Shown: positions 9,342-18,000 of the stretch, piece after piece
Position numbering within the stretch: position 1 is the stretch's first letter
Layout: each line of letters opens with the position of its first letter
Assembly (NCBI GenBank): GCA_016710285.1
Contig: JADJXR010000001.1
Span: forward strand, 2,854,501 to 2,918,500
Direction: 5' to 3'
DNA length: 64,000 nt
Source of the DNA: Chlorobiota bacterium
GTDB lineage: Bacteria; Bacteroidota; Ignavibacteria; OLB7
Position numbers and translations under genes: made by a program
Notes under the pieces: generated by a model
What the model saw: only the letters and a program-made list of their open reading frames with translations
Database searches by the model: none
Told to the model about the DNA's origin: nothing

Positions 9342-9364
9342 CCACCCCGATCCGATCGGGGTGG
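9342..9364 (+). terminator. Perfect hairpin between GT117 paralog 2 and the ATPase
   Basis: An 11-base perfect inverted repeat, CCACCCCGATC and GATCGGGGTGG, is separated by a single base. No T-run follows, so it could be a weak terminator, an mRNA-stabilising hairpin or an operator. It lies 44 bases after the GT117 stop. Confidence 0.5.
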
Positions 9365-9385
9365 TTGGGTGGATTTCTGACGTTT

Positions 9386-9400
9386 CGACAACCGATTTTC
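9386..9400 (+). promoter_or_regulatory. Leader word CGACAACCGATTTTC before the DnaC-like gene
   Basis: This copy ends five bases before the ATG at 9406. It supports that ATG as the start over the in-frame GTG at 9361, because translation from 9361 would read through the word. Confidence 0.45.
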
Positions 9401-9405
9401 TGATA

Positions 9406-10137
9406 ATGGACAACATCCTCTCGATTCATCTCTATCGCGCAGAATACACCCCGGCGGTGATTGCACGGCTGAAGGGATGCTTCCCGTTGTTGGAAGTGGA
9501 CGGAGCCAGCGGCCTCCATCAAACCAATTTTTTTGTTGGCCAGCTTTCGCCCCAGGATGTCACCAACCTTCGGAACGACCTTCTGTTCTACGACCTGAAC
9601 CCTTTTATCCCGCTGGAAAACCTCTGCTCCCGGCTGGACAACTATCACCCCAACAACGATTCCCAGCGGGAGATGCTCCATTTTGCCAACAAGCTGGTGG
9701 AGCTAAACGACGACAGCATGGGGGCGGGGCTGTACATGCATGGCGAAGCGGGGATCGGTAAATCGCATATTGCCGTTGGGATCAGCAAGCAGTTCATGCT
9801 CCGTGGCTTGCAGCCGAATTTCCAACCGGCGGACCGCTACACCTTCAATCAAAGCCTGGACCTTCGCCCGGGGCAGGTGTGGATTATTGATGATCTGAAC
9901 AGCGGGTTCGGCATGGCTTCGCGGCTTTTCAAAAGCGTGATGCTGAACGCCCACGAGCGTGGCGGGCGGGTGTTCGTCACCAGCAATAAGCCATACGAGG
10001 AGATGTTGAAGGAGATGATGGTGGGCGACTCCCCCGCAAACCGCGTCCGCTACGACGACCGCACCCGAAGCATGATGAAAGTCCTGCACGTCACCGGCGA
10101 AAGTTTCCGGCAGCAAAAAGCCTGGTATCTGGAGTGA
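9406..10137 (+). CDS. DnaC/IstB-like AAA+ ATPase, orphan
   Basis: The 243-residue protein has Walker A GEAGIGKS (113-120), Walker B VWIIDD (158-163) and a sensor-1 VFVTSNKP with N194. Its C-terminal ANRVRYDDRTRSMM and GESFRQQKAWYL resemble the sensor-2 and end motifs of DnaC and IstB helper ATPases. DnaC loads the replicative helicase; IstB assists IS21 transposases. No IstA gene or IS end is visible nearby, so a chromosomal role such as helicase loading is more likely than transposition. The first 75 residues have no recognised domain. An in-frame GTG at 9361 would add 15 residues; I prefer 9406 because the leader word precedes it. Confidence 0.7.
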   Translation: MDNILSIHLYRAEYTPAVIARLKGCFPLLEVDGASGLHQTNFFVGQLSPQDVTNLRNDLLFYDLNPFIPLENLCSRLDNYHPNNDSQREMLHFANKLVELNDDSMGAGLYMHGEAGIGKSHIAVGISKQFMLRGLQPNFQPADRYTFNQSLDLRPGQVWIIDDLNSGFGMASRLFKSVMLNAHERGGRVFVTSNKPYEEMLKEMMVGDSPANRVRYDDRTRSMMKVLHVTGESFRQQKAWYLE

Positions 10138-10213
10138 TGCGCCGCCAACGCCCAACAACCCCTTTGCGCCGTCCAACCAACCACACACACACACTTGACA
10201 ACCAACCATCCCC

Positions 10214-11185
10214 ATGACCGACGTAGAAGCCGTTAAAAATCTCCAAGAATCGTACCAGCGCATTCGTGGCCAGATTGGTCGCGTGATTGTTGGGCAAGAT
10301 GCCGTTGTGGAACAGCTGCTGATTGCGCTGCTGGCGCGTGGCCACTGCTTGCTGGTGGGGGTTCCTGGGCTGGCAAAAACCTTGCTGATCCGGACCCTTT
10401 CCCAGGTGCTTGACCTTTCCTTCAATCGCGTCCAATTCACCCCCGATCTGATGCCTTCGGACATCACCGGGACGGAGATTATCGAGGAGGATCGCTCCAC
10501 CGGCGAGAAAGTTTTCCGGTTCGTGAAGGGGCCGATTTTTGCCAACATTGTCCTTGCCGACGAGATCAACCGCACCCCGCCAAAAACGCAGGCCGCGTTG
10601 CTGGAATCCATGCAGGAGCACCACGTTACAGCCGCCGGGCGGACGTATCCGTTGCCGGAACCGTTCTTTGTGCTGGCCACGCAAAACCCGATTGAGCAGG
10701 AGGGAACCTACCCATTGCCGGAAGCGCAGCTGGACCGCTTCATGTTTAACGTCTGGCTGGATTACCCTTCCTTTGCCGAGGAGGTGCAGATCGTTAAGCA
10801 GACAACAGCTGGTGGAAGCATTGCGTTGCAGAAGGTGCTGGGTGGGGGTGAGATTCTGGCGGCGCAGGAGCTGATCCGCCGCGTTCCGGTGGCCGATAAT
10901 GTGGTGGAGTACGCCGTCCGGCTGGTGGCAAACACGCGCCCGAAATCGGGGACTGTGCCGAAGTTCATCGCCGACTTTTTAAGCTACGGGGCCGGTCCGC
11001 GTGCGTCGCAATATCTGATTCTGGGTGCCAAAACCCGCGCCGTGCTGCAAGGCCGTTTCACCCCGGAAATTGAGGACGTTCGCGCCGTGGCCTTGCCGGT
11101 GTTGCGCCACCGAATCGTCACCAACTTCAACGCCGAAGCCGACAACGTCACCCCGCAGGAGATTGTCCGGCGGTTGTTGGAGTAA
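10214..11185 (+). CDS. MoxR family AAA+ ATPase
   Basis: The 323-residue protein is full length for MoxR ATPases. It shows VGQDAVVEQLLIALLARGH, Walker A GVPGLAKT (49-56), Walker B IVLADEIN (112-119), the arginine-containing RTPPKTQAALLESMQE and the sensor ATQNPIEQEGTYPLPEAQLDRF. MoxR proteins are chaperone-like ATPases that mature metal or cofactor enzymes or envelope complexes, usually with DUF58 and von Willebrand-A partners encoded next door. Here none follows: a terminator comes 32 bases after the stop and a convergent gene comes next. The ATG at 10214 follows ACAACCAACC, a pyrimidine/A-rich leader without a Shine-Dalgarno sequence. Confidence 0.92.
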   Translation: MTDVEAVKNLQESYQRIRGQIGRVIVGQDAVVEQLLIALLARGHCLLVGVPGLAKTLLIRTLSQVLDLSFNRVQFTPDLMPSDITGTEIIEEDRSTGEKVFRFVKGPIFANIVLADEINRTPPKTQAALLESMQEHHVTAAGRTYPLPEPFFVLATQNPIEQEGTYPLPEAQLDRFMFNVWLDYPSFAEEVQIVKQTTAGGSIALQKVLGGGEILAAQELIRRVPVADNVVEYAVRLVANTRPKSGTVPKFIADFLSYGAGPRASQYLILGAKTRAVLQGRFTPEIEDVRAVALPVLRHRIVTNFNAEADNVTPQEIVRRLLE

Positions 11186-11216
11186 GTTCGCTTTGATTCC
11201 AATGGAGCAAGAACCA

Positions 11217-11261
11217 TCGTGGGTCCGCAGAGCATTCCGCTGCGGACCCACGGTGTTTTTT
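11217..11261 (+). terminator. Strong Rho-independent terminator after MoxR
   Basis: Arms GTGGGTCCGCAG (11219-11230) and CTGCGGACCCAC (11240-11251) form a 12-base perfect stem, extendable by one C-G pair, with a nine-base loop and a T-run at 11256-11261. It serves the plus-strand MoxR gene. Confidence 0.92.
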
Positions 11262-11271
11262 AGGTTGTTGG

Positions 11272-13845
11272 CTACGGAGCCAATCGCGTCATCTTGATGC
11301 TTCCCACATATCCCCCAACTTCAATCTGGCACAAGTAGGTTCCGGCTGGCGCGGCGGTTCCATCGTTGCGGGTTCCGTCCCATTGCAAGCGGTAGTTGCC
11401 GCTGGCCAGGGCTTGCTGCATCAGTTGCCGGACAGGGGACCCGTTGATGTCGAACACCCGCACCGTAGCGGTGGCACCAGATGCCGAAGGGGGCACGGTA
11501 AATCCAATGCTGGTGCTGGTGGTAAAGGGGTTCGGAATATTCGCCGAAAGCCGAAGCTCATTCTGGTCGCTTCCTGTTGTTGGGGGCGGATCGTTTACCC
11601 CCGTTAGTAGCGATGGAGCGTTACCCCGCGCCTCCCCCATTGTGTTGGCCAAGTACAGGTTGACCCACGATGGCCGTGCCGATCGCTTGTGTTCATCCTT
11701 CCACTCCTCATCGGTTAGCCGCTTGAATTCCGTGGTGATGTTCTCGTAGTAGCTCATCACCGGTCCGGTATAGGCAACGTTACGCCCGTCGGGAAGGGTG
11801 CAGGTGGCAACCATCATGTTGATCGGCCCGGTGCCGATGTGCAGCACCGACGTAGAATTTGGATCGGTATGAATATCCGCCACCACCATATCCTCCTTCC
11901 ACGCCTTATTGCTCGAATTGCTCGATTGGTAAAAAAGGTCAAAGTACCAGCCATAGTAGAGGGTCACTTTGTCCTCCTCGCGGATCGGCGTGTCACAACC
12001 AGCACCCCCTTTGTATGATTGAATCATAGAGGTCAGGAACTTCTTCTCCTCGGTGGTAAGCGTATCGTTGGATAGCTCCTTCTGTGCAATCGTCGCAAGC
12101 TGGCGCGAGGTCTTCGCCAGCGAGCTGAAATAGCGTTCAACGCCTACCCGTTGTGATTGATTCGAGAAGGGCAAATGCTGCACCTTATCGAAGGCTTGTT
12201 CGGCAAACGTAGCAAGCCGTTGGTAGAACTCAGGGATCGGTTCAACAAAGGCTTCGGGGAAGGAGCAGCCACTCTGGGCGGTGTAGGACTGTTTGGCGTA
12301 GAGTAAGTTGTCGTGCCGCAGTTGCGCCCACGATGACAGTTGCGTGTTCATTTTTTGCTGCCACCAAGCCGCAGTTTGCATGAATTCAGGGAGCCTGGAT
12401 CGGTCGGCCGGTGGGCTTAGTGCGCGGATAGCGTTCAGCCAGCTGTTGTAAAAGGATTCCCCCCACGATGTGCTGTCGTATGAATCAATCAAATAGCGGA
12501 GCGCAGCAAGTTGCGGAGCGTAGGGGAAGTTTCCCAGGAATTGCGCGGCACCATTGTTCCCAATCGCAAAAAGGACATCCAGACTGGATGGGAGGAGCCG
12601 ATCGGGGACCTTATCATAAACCACGTTGGCAGTGATATAGGAGTCAATGATAAATCGCTGGCCGAACAGCAGGAAAGCGGATGCTGGTTTTGCTCCCCCG
12701 GGGACACTCGGGTCTCCTGCTATCACCTGCGAAAGTATCCGTTGATATGCCCAAGCATTGGTGAGCAAGGTGTCTTGGAACTGCCGAACCTTGTTGGTGT
12801 CCAGCAATTGGTCGGCACGTGTCACCCCCACCTGTGCCAACGTTGCCCGCAGTTGCGGCAAGGTGACGTTGTCGGATTTCCCAACCATCAATTGGATGGT
12901 GCTATCAATCCTGTAGTACTGCTGCATCAAATCCCCCTGCTTCATCCCTTCCGATAACAGCGTGGCAATAATCAGCTCCCGTTGTAGCTGTGCAAGTGTG
13001 GCTGTCACTCCTGCAGTTTCCGGCAATGCCAAGTATATCTCGGTTCTTCCCAGCCACATCATCGCTTTGAAGTAGTTGCCTAACTTCTCATTGAGGGTGT
13101 AATGCCCCCGCACGGTGAACTGGCTGAAGTCTATCGTTCGTGGGGTACTCCCGAACAACGGTATCGAAGTCAGATTTTCTTTCCGTACCTCCTCCATCAT
13201 CAGTTCCACTCTCTGGGTGTTCTCTGGGAACACTGGTTCGGTAGTCTGGCTTGATTCAAACAGCAATCGTGTGGGAACGGTGAGGTACAGATCAAGGTCA
13301 TGGAGGATGGATGTCATGCGGGGTTCGGCAGCGTAACGGGCGGCCATTGCCGGAAGCTGTGCGCGAAGCCCTGTCAGGATTGCTTCCAACGCAGGGATCA
13401 GCGCGTTCTCCTCCAGCTCCACCAAGATCGCATCGTAGGACATATGCAGCGGGTGAAGCAACGCATCGGTGGTGATGAATACCGGAAGGTCGTGGTTGTA
13501 GATGTCAACGTACGCATCCGCAAACGATGGCCACGTTACCCGCTCGGTCACCATGAAACTATGCTCCCGCAGCAGCGAGCGTTCGTGCGAAGTCAGCCGA
13601 TACCGGCGGTCAATGCTGTCGGCATAGAGTGCGCTGCCAAAATCAACGTGTGTGCGGGTTCGGAACCCGGGCAAAGGGTACAGCGTGCGTAATTCATCGG
13701 CGGTAAGATTCCCATGTTGGTTAAGGAACCTCTGGTAATCGTCAAGGCTGAATTCTTGCGCGGCAAGGTTGTGGTTGGACAACGCCATTCCCAGCACCAA
13801 GAACAGCCACCCCAGAAAACGACGAAGCAGTGGACAAGTAGCCAT
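11272..13845 (-). CDS. DUF3160 domain protein with T9SS type-A sorting domain
   Basis: The 857-residue product has an N-terminal signal peptide ending near LAAQEF, a long alpha-helical DUF3160 region (about 60-720) containing the family phrase FITTDALLHPLHMSYD, and a C-terminal domain of about 85 residues. That domain begins ANIPNPFTTSTSI, contains VRVFDINGSPVRQL and ends GGYVGSIKMTRLAP, typical of a type IX secretion sorting domain. The protein is therefore expected to cross the outer membrane and be anchored or released there. The function of DUF3160 is unknown. The gene is convergent with moxR and divergent from the methyltransferase. The ATG at 13845 gives a good signal peptide. Confidence 0.85.
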   Translation of the reverse strand: MATCPLLRRFLGWLFLVLGMALSNHNLAAQEFSLDDYQRFLNQHGNLTADELRTLYPLPGFRTRTHVDFGSALYADSIDRRYRLTSHERSLLREHSFMVTERVTWPSFADAYVDIYNHDLPVFITTDALLHPLHMSYDAILVELEENALIPALEAILTGLRAQLPAMAARYAAEPRMTSILHDLDLYLTVPTRLLFESSQTTEPVFPENTQRVELMMEEVRKENLTSIPLFGSTPRTIDFSQFTVRGHYTLNEKLGNYFKAMMWLGRTEIYLALPETAGVTATLAQLQRELIIATLLSEGMKQGDLMQQYYRIDSTIQLMVGKSDNVTLPQLRATLAQVGVTRADQLLDTNKVRQFQDTLLTNAWAYQRILSQVIAGDPSVPGGAKPASAFLLFGQRFIIDSYITANVVYDKVPDRLLPSSLDVLFAIGNNGAAQFLGNFPYAPQLAALRYLIDSYDSTSWGESFYNSWLNAIRALSPPADRSRLPEFMQTAAWWQQKMNTQLSSWAQLRHDNLLYAKQSYTAQSGCSFPEAFVEPIPEFYQRLATFAEQAFDKVQHLPFSNQSQRVGVERYFSSLAKTSRQLATIAQKELSNDTLTTEEKKFLTSMIQSYKGGAGCDTPIREEDKVTLYYGWYFDLFYQSSNSSNKAWKEDMVVADIHTDPNSTSVLHIGTGPINMMVATCTLPDGRNVAYTGPVMSYYENITTEFKRLTDEEWKDEHKRSARPSWVNLYLANTMGEARGNAPSLLTGVNDPPPTTGSDQNELRLSANIPNPFTTSTSIGFTVPPSASGATATVRVFDINGSPVRQLMQQALASGNYRLQWDGTRNDGTAAPAGTYLCQIEVGGYVGSIKMTRLAP

Positions 13846-13988
13846 AGCATTACGAAGATGGAATGTGGAACGAAGAGCACGCGGTTATGCCGCGCTGCCG
13901 TGGCGGTGGCCGGAATGGAAGGGGAATGGTGCGAACGTGGGGACGAAAGTAGCAACATCATTTCATCGAAGCAATACCTGCCGCGCCG

Positions 13989-13996
13989 TATTTTCG
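13989..13996 (+). promoter_or_regulatory. Candidate -7 box directly before the methyltransferase start
   Basis: TATTTTCG matches the TAnnTTyG form of the Bacteroidota -7 box. It ends only four bases before the ATG at 14001, so transcription would begin at or near the start codon and the message would be leaderless. No clear -33 element is seen. Confidence 0.4.
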
Positions 13997-14000
13997 CGCC

Positions 14001-14795
14001 ATGAACAACATCAGCACCGGAACTTTCCCTCCCGATCAAATCCCTGTTATTAAAGATTGGAATTGGTGGAGCGATTTTTTGCAGCGTGAGTATTACGGCA
14101 ATCCCGATGAAGGCCCTGCTTGGGAGAACGTGGCTCGCAGCCTGGCCCGCCAGTTGGATATCGGGCCGGGGACCGACGTGCTGGACCTTGGCTCCGGCTG
14201 CGGCGAAGTGGTGATGCGGCTTGCAATGATGGGCGCGCGTGCGGTGGGGGTGGAACGCTCCGAACCGTTGGTGATCCATTGCGCCCGCACCGCTGCCGAG
14301 CGTGGCGTTGTGGCGCAGTTTGTTGCCGCCGATATGTTCACCTTCCAGCCGCAAACAATGTTCGACGTGGTTCTTTCGCTGAACACCAGTTTTGGCTACG
14401 GCAATCACCAGCAGAACGGCGAACTTCTTCGCAACATCAGCCGCTGGCTGAAGCCCGGGGGGAAACTCTACTTGGATACGTTCACCGCCGACAATGCCGA
14501 ATCGTTTGGAACATGGAGCGATGCCCTTGCCGGAGGAACATTCGTGGTGGAGAACAGCTGGGAACCGGAACGGAGCGTCATGATTAGCCACCCAGCCTGG
14601 ATTGCCCCCGATCAAGAAACCGTCTATTATGCCAACGGGCCTGAAGTGGTGCGCCTGTATCTGCGCCAGGAGCTTGAACAGATGATGGCCGATGCCGGAT
14701 TGCGCCCGCGCCGCCTGCAACGCGCCATGGGCCGCCGCTTCCGCCAGGACGACACCGATATGCACACCACATGGATTGCCGAACGGCAGGGATAA
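14001..14795 (+). CDS. Class I SAM-dependent methyltransferase
   Basis: The 264-residue protein has the Rossmann-fold motif I VLDLGSGCGE (60-69), an acidic residue after the second strand (GVERSE), the motif AADMFTF, the post-II strand FDVVLSLNTSFGYG and the WLKPGGKLYLDTF motif typical of class I methyltransferases. It is close to the UbiE/Methyltransf_25 type. The substrate cannot be read from the sequence. It stands alone between a divergent T9SS cargo gene and a convergent helicase gene. The ATG at 14001 has almost no untranslated leader if the -7 box at 13989 is real. Confidence 0.85.
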   Translation: MNNISTGTFPPDQIPVIKDWNWWSDFLQREYYGNPDEGPAWENVARSLARQLDIGPGTDVLDLGSGCGEVVMRLAMMGARAVGVERSEPLVIHCARTAAERGVVAQFVAADMFTFQPQTMFDVVLSLNTSFGYGNHQQNGELLRNISRWLKPGGKLYLDTFTADNAESFGTWSDALAGGTFVVENSWEPERSVMISHPAWIAPDQETVYYANGPEVVRLYLRQELEQMMADAGLRPRRLQRAMGRRFRQDDTDMHTTWIAERQG

Positions 14796-14833
14796 CCAAA
14801 AAACAGTGACGAAAACAGGGAACAAGCAGGGGG

Positions 14834-14870
14834 AAAAAAAGTAGGGCCGATCTCGAAAGATCAGCCCTTG
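14834..14870 (-). terminator. Terminator for the AddA-like gene (minus strand)
   Basis: Read on the minus strand, GGGCTGATCT and AGATCGGCCC form a ten-position stem with one mismatch, followed by a run of seven T (plus coordinates 14834-14840). It lies about 190 bases past the stop of the helicase gene. A further GC-rich hairpin at about 14877-14900 precedes it on that strand. Confidence 0.7.
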
Positions 14871-15059
14871 GGCGAGCGCGCCGTCACCCCATCGGCGCGT
14901 GTCGTGTGCAACAATACTTCGAGTTCGGGGAAGATGCAAGCATTATTTTCCTGGGAACACATTTTTTTTTAGCTGGACCGCCAAACGCCCCAATTCCAAC
15001 GATTCATGGAGCCAATAATCCTCCAAAAACAAGGGGGAATGGCTTGCCCAAACACGCCG
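14871..15059. other. Convergent intergenic spacer
   Basis: This spacer holds a GC hairpin (about 14877-14900) and, on the plus strand, TTCCTGGGAA followed by nine T (about 14948-14971), which could act as a weak terminator for the methyltransferase gene. Small open frames here show no recognisable protein. Confidence 0.35.
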
Positions 15060-18000
15060 CTATCCGTTTGCTTGGTTCCCCCGCCCCAACAAGCAAGCCT
15101 TCTCAATCCAGTACGGGCAATGGGGGCAGTGCGGGGCTTGTAAGGGGAGCCGGCTGCGCGAGGTGTAGCTAAGGTCGTGGATGTCGCGGAATGCGCTCCG
15201 AAGCTCGTCCTCGGCGCGGTGCATATCGAACCGGCTGAAGGTGAACTCCTGCGGCGCGTCGGGATGCTCGGTGAACAGGATCACGCAGCGGAACGTCCGC
15301 TGCTCGGGGCGCAGTAGCGAGACCAAGTAGGCGTACAACCGAAGCTGCGGCAGATACTCATCGGCGGTGCTTTTCAGCGCGTTGGCGGCCACCTTGCGGG
15401 TCTTGTAATGGAGCACAGCGATCGCCTGATCGGTCTCCACAATCAAGCGGTCCATCACCCCCAACACAAAATCATTCTCGAACGGAATCCGAAGCTCATG
15501 CTCCACATAGCTGGTGCTTCCGGCGGGCGCAATCGCTTGCTGGGCTTGCGGGCTGTTCAAGATTCGCCGGAAGGTCCCAATCAGCCGCTGGCGCATTCGC
15601 TCGGCTTGGTCGGTGGGGAGCGGCTCGGTTAGCAACACGTCGTCGGTAACGCGCTCCACCGCGTCGCGCGTGTCGGCTTCGGCCTGGGGCGCGGCTGCGG
15701 AAGGTTCCGTTTCCACCATCGCCGCTATCGAGTCAATCTGTTGGCCGTAGATGGCTTGCAGGAACTCATCGCCGGCGGCGTGGGCGTTGCTTGGTTCTTC
15801 TTCGGATGCGTCGCTCATTTCGGCAAGCATCTCATCAACCCGAAGCGCGGCGCGGCGGAACAGCCGTGCAAACGTGGTCCCGTCCTCGCTGTCGCGGGTG
15901 TTCGGGTCGAACTCTGGGTCGTACGCTGCGGTTAAATCCTCCGGAATCCCAAGCCGGTATTTGAGGTAATACTTCGTGGGGCATTGGGAATAGACCAAGA
16001 ACTGCGTGGCGGAATAGATGTCCCCCTCGGCCCGCGCCGGAAGTTCGCCGATGTTCACCAACTCGCTGCGGAATATCTGCGCCGGTCCCGCCTCCGTTTC
16101 GTGGCGCGGTTGCTCCGGCAGCTGATACCAGACCTTCACCTGCTGGTTCCAATCCTTCTCCGTTTTTGTTCTGCCATCTTCGCTAAGAAACCAGAGCTTC
16201 GAGGGGACCTCAACCGTTCCGTTCTCGGCGGGAAAATCGCCCAACGGAGCCAGGCCCCAATCGAGCATCGTCGTCCCGTGCTTCGTCGTCCCGCGCTTCG
16301 TTGTTTTAACATTGCCGGAAAGGATCAGAAGGTCCCGGGCGCGGGTGGTGGCAACGTAGAACAGCCGTGCTTCCTCGGCACGTTCGCGTTCGGTGGCACG
16401 CAGCTTCATCAGCGAGGCAATGGCCGGTTTCTGGTCGTCGTGGTTGAACTTCCAATTCCAGCCGAACCCGAGGTCGCGGTCGAACAAGGTTGTGTTGGCG
16501 CGGCGCGGCGGCGAGTGAAGCGATGGAAGGAAGACCACCGGAAACTCCAAGCCCTTCGATGCGTGCATCGTCATCAGCAGCACGGCATCGCGCCCGGTGT
16601 TGATGGGGGCCTCGGACTCCACCTCATCGCCCTGAATTTGCTCGCGGATCTGCTCAACGAAGTCGTACAAGTTGGTGAACCCGCGCGACTCGAACGTGCG
16701 GGCATTCTCCATCAGCTTATCAATGTTCGCCATTGCTTGCTCGCCCCGCTCGGTCCCGATCACCGCGCCGCGCCAGCCCGTGCGCTCCAGCACCCTTCGC
16801 ATCAGCAGCGAAAGGGGGATACGCCCCGCCATTGCGCGGTCCTCTTCAATGGCTTGGATTGCGCGGCGGACCGCTTCGTGCGCCCCTTCCTGCTTGGCCC
16901 GCTGCGCCGCACGCTCCCATAACGAACGCCCGGAACGGCTTGTGCCAATCCGGTACAGCTCCGCGTCCGACACGCCGAAGTACGGGGATCGAAGCAGGCC
17001 CAACAACGCCACATCGTCGTTGACGTTCAGCAGGACCGATAGATAGTTGACGATGTCGTAAATCTCCTGCGAGCTGTAGAACCGCGAGCTGCCGAAGTTG
17101 AGGAAGGGAATGCCGTAGGCACGGAACGCATCCTCTAATTCCTGGAAACTGTTTCGCTTGCGGCAAAGGATTGCGATGTCGCCAAATCGTGCCGGGCGTG
17201 GTTGCTCCGGTTCCCCCGCTGCGGGCGATTCCCACACCACTTGTTCCTCCCCCGTGGCAACCAACTGAAGAATCCGGCGCGCAATCAGTTCCGCCTCGCT
17301 AACGGTTGGCTCCGTTGCTTCCGCTTCGTTGGGGTCGCCAATCGTTTGTTCCGCAATCTTTTGCTCCGCTTCGTGCTGGCCGCTGTTTTCCCCTTCGTCG
17401 TCGTTGTTGCTGTCGTTGTTGTCCCGTGCCAGTATCACCTCCACCCCTCCGGCTCCGGTGGAGCGGCGTGCGCAAACAAGCGGCTCGTAAGGAACGCCAA
17501 AATTGAACAACCCCTCGGGGGTCATCACCGGGCTGCAAGCAAGGTTGACGTAGGCGCAGTTGGAGGGAAGCAGGCGGAAGGAGGCATCAAGCCGGATGAT
17601 CCCAAGCGATTCTTCTTGGGAAGTCTCGGGGATTTCTTTTTTGCGATACTCCAACGGCTGCCCCACGCGTTGTTCCTCCCTGTTCCGTTCCGTGATGTCG
17701 TGGTCGGCGTGGTCGAACACCTCAACCTCGGCATTGCGGAAGCCATAGATGGATTGCTTCTTATCGCCAACAATGCAGATTCTTCCCAGCGATTGCAACC
17801 GGCTAAGCAAGCGGTGAACAATGGCGTATTGCAGCGCGTTCGTGTCCTGGAATTCATCCACCATGATTGCTTTGAATCGGCTTAGGAGCGCCCTGCTGGG
17901 ATCCGGCTGTTGCAACGCAAACAGCAACCGCAGCTGAAGGTCCTCGAAGTCCAAAGCGTTCTGGTGGGATTTCCGTTGCTCGTAAAGGTGGATTGCTGCA

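Noticed and set aside
9406..10137. IstB gene of an IS21 element
   Set aside because: No IstA gene and no inverted ends around it; the gene sits in a stable-looking gene run.
14906..15172. 88-codon plus-strand open frame in the convergent spacer
   Set aside because: Overlaps the end of the helicase gene, has no ribosome-binding site and encodes low-complexity Pro/Ser sequence.
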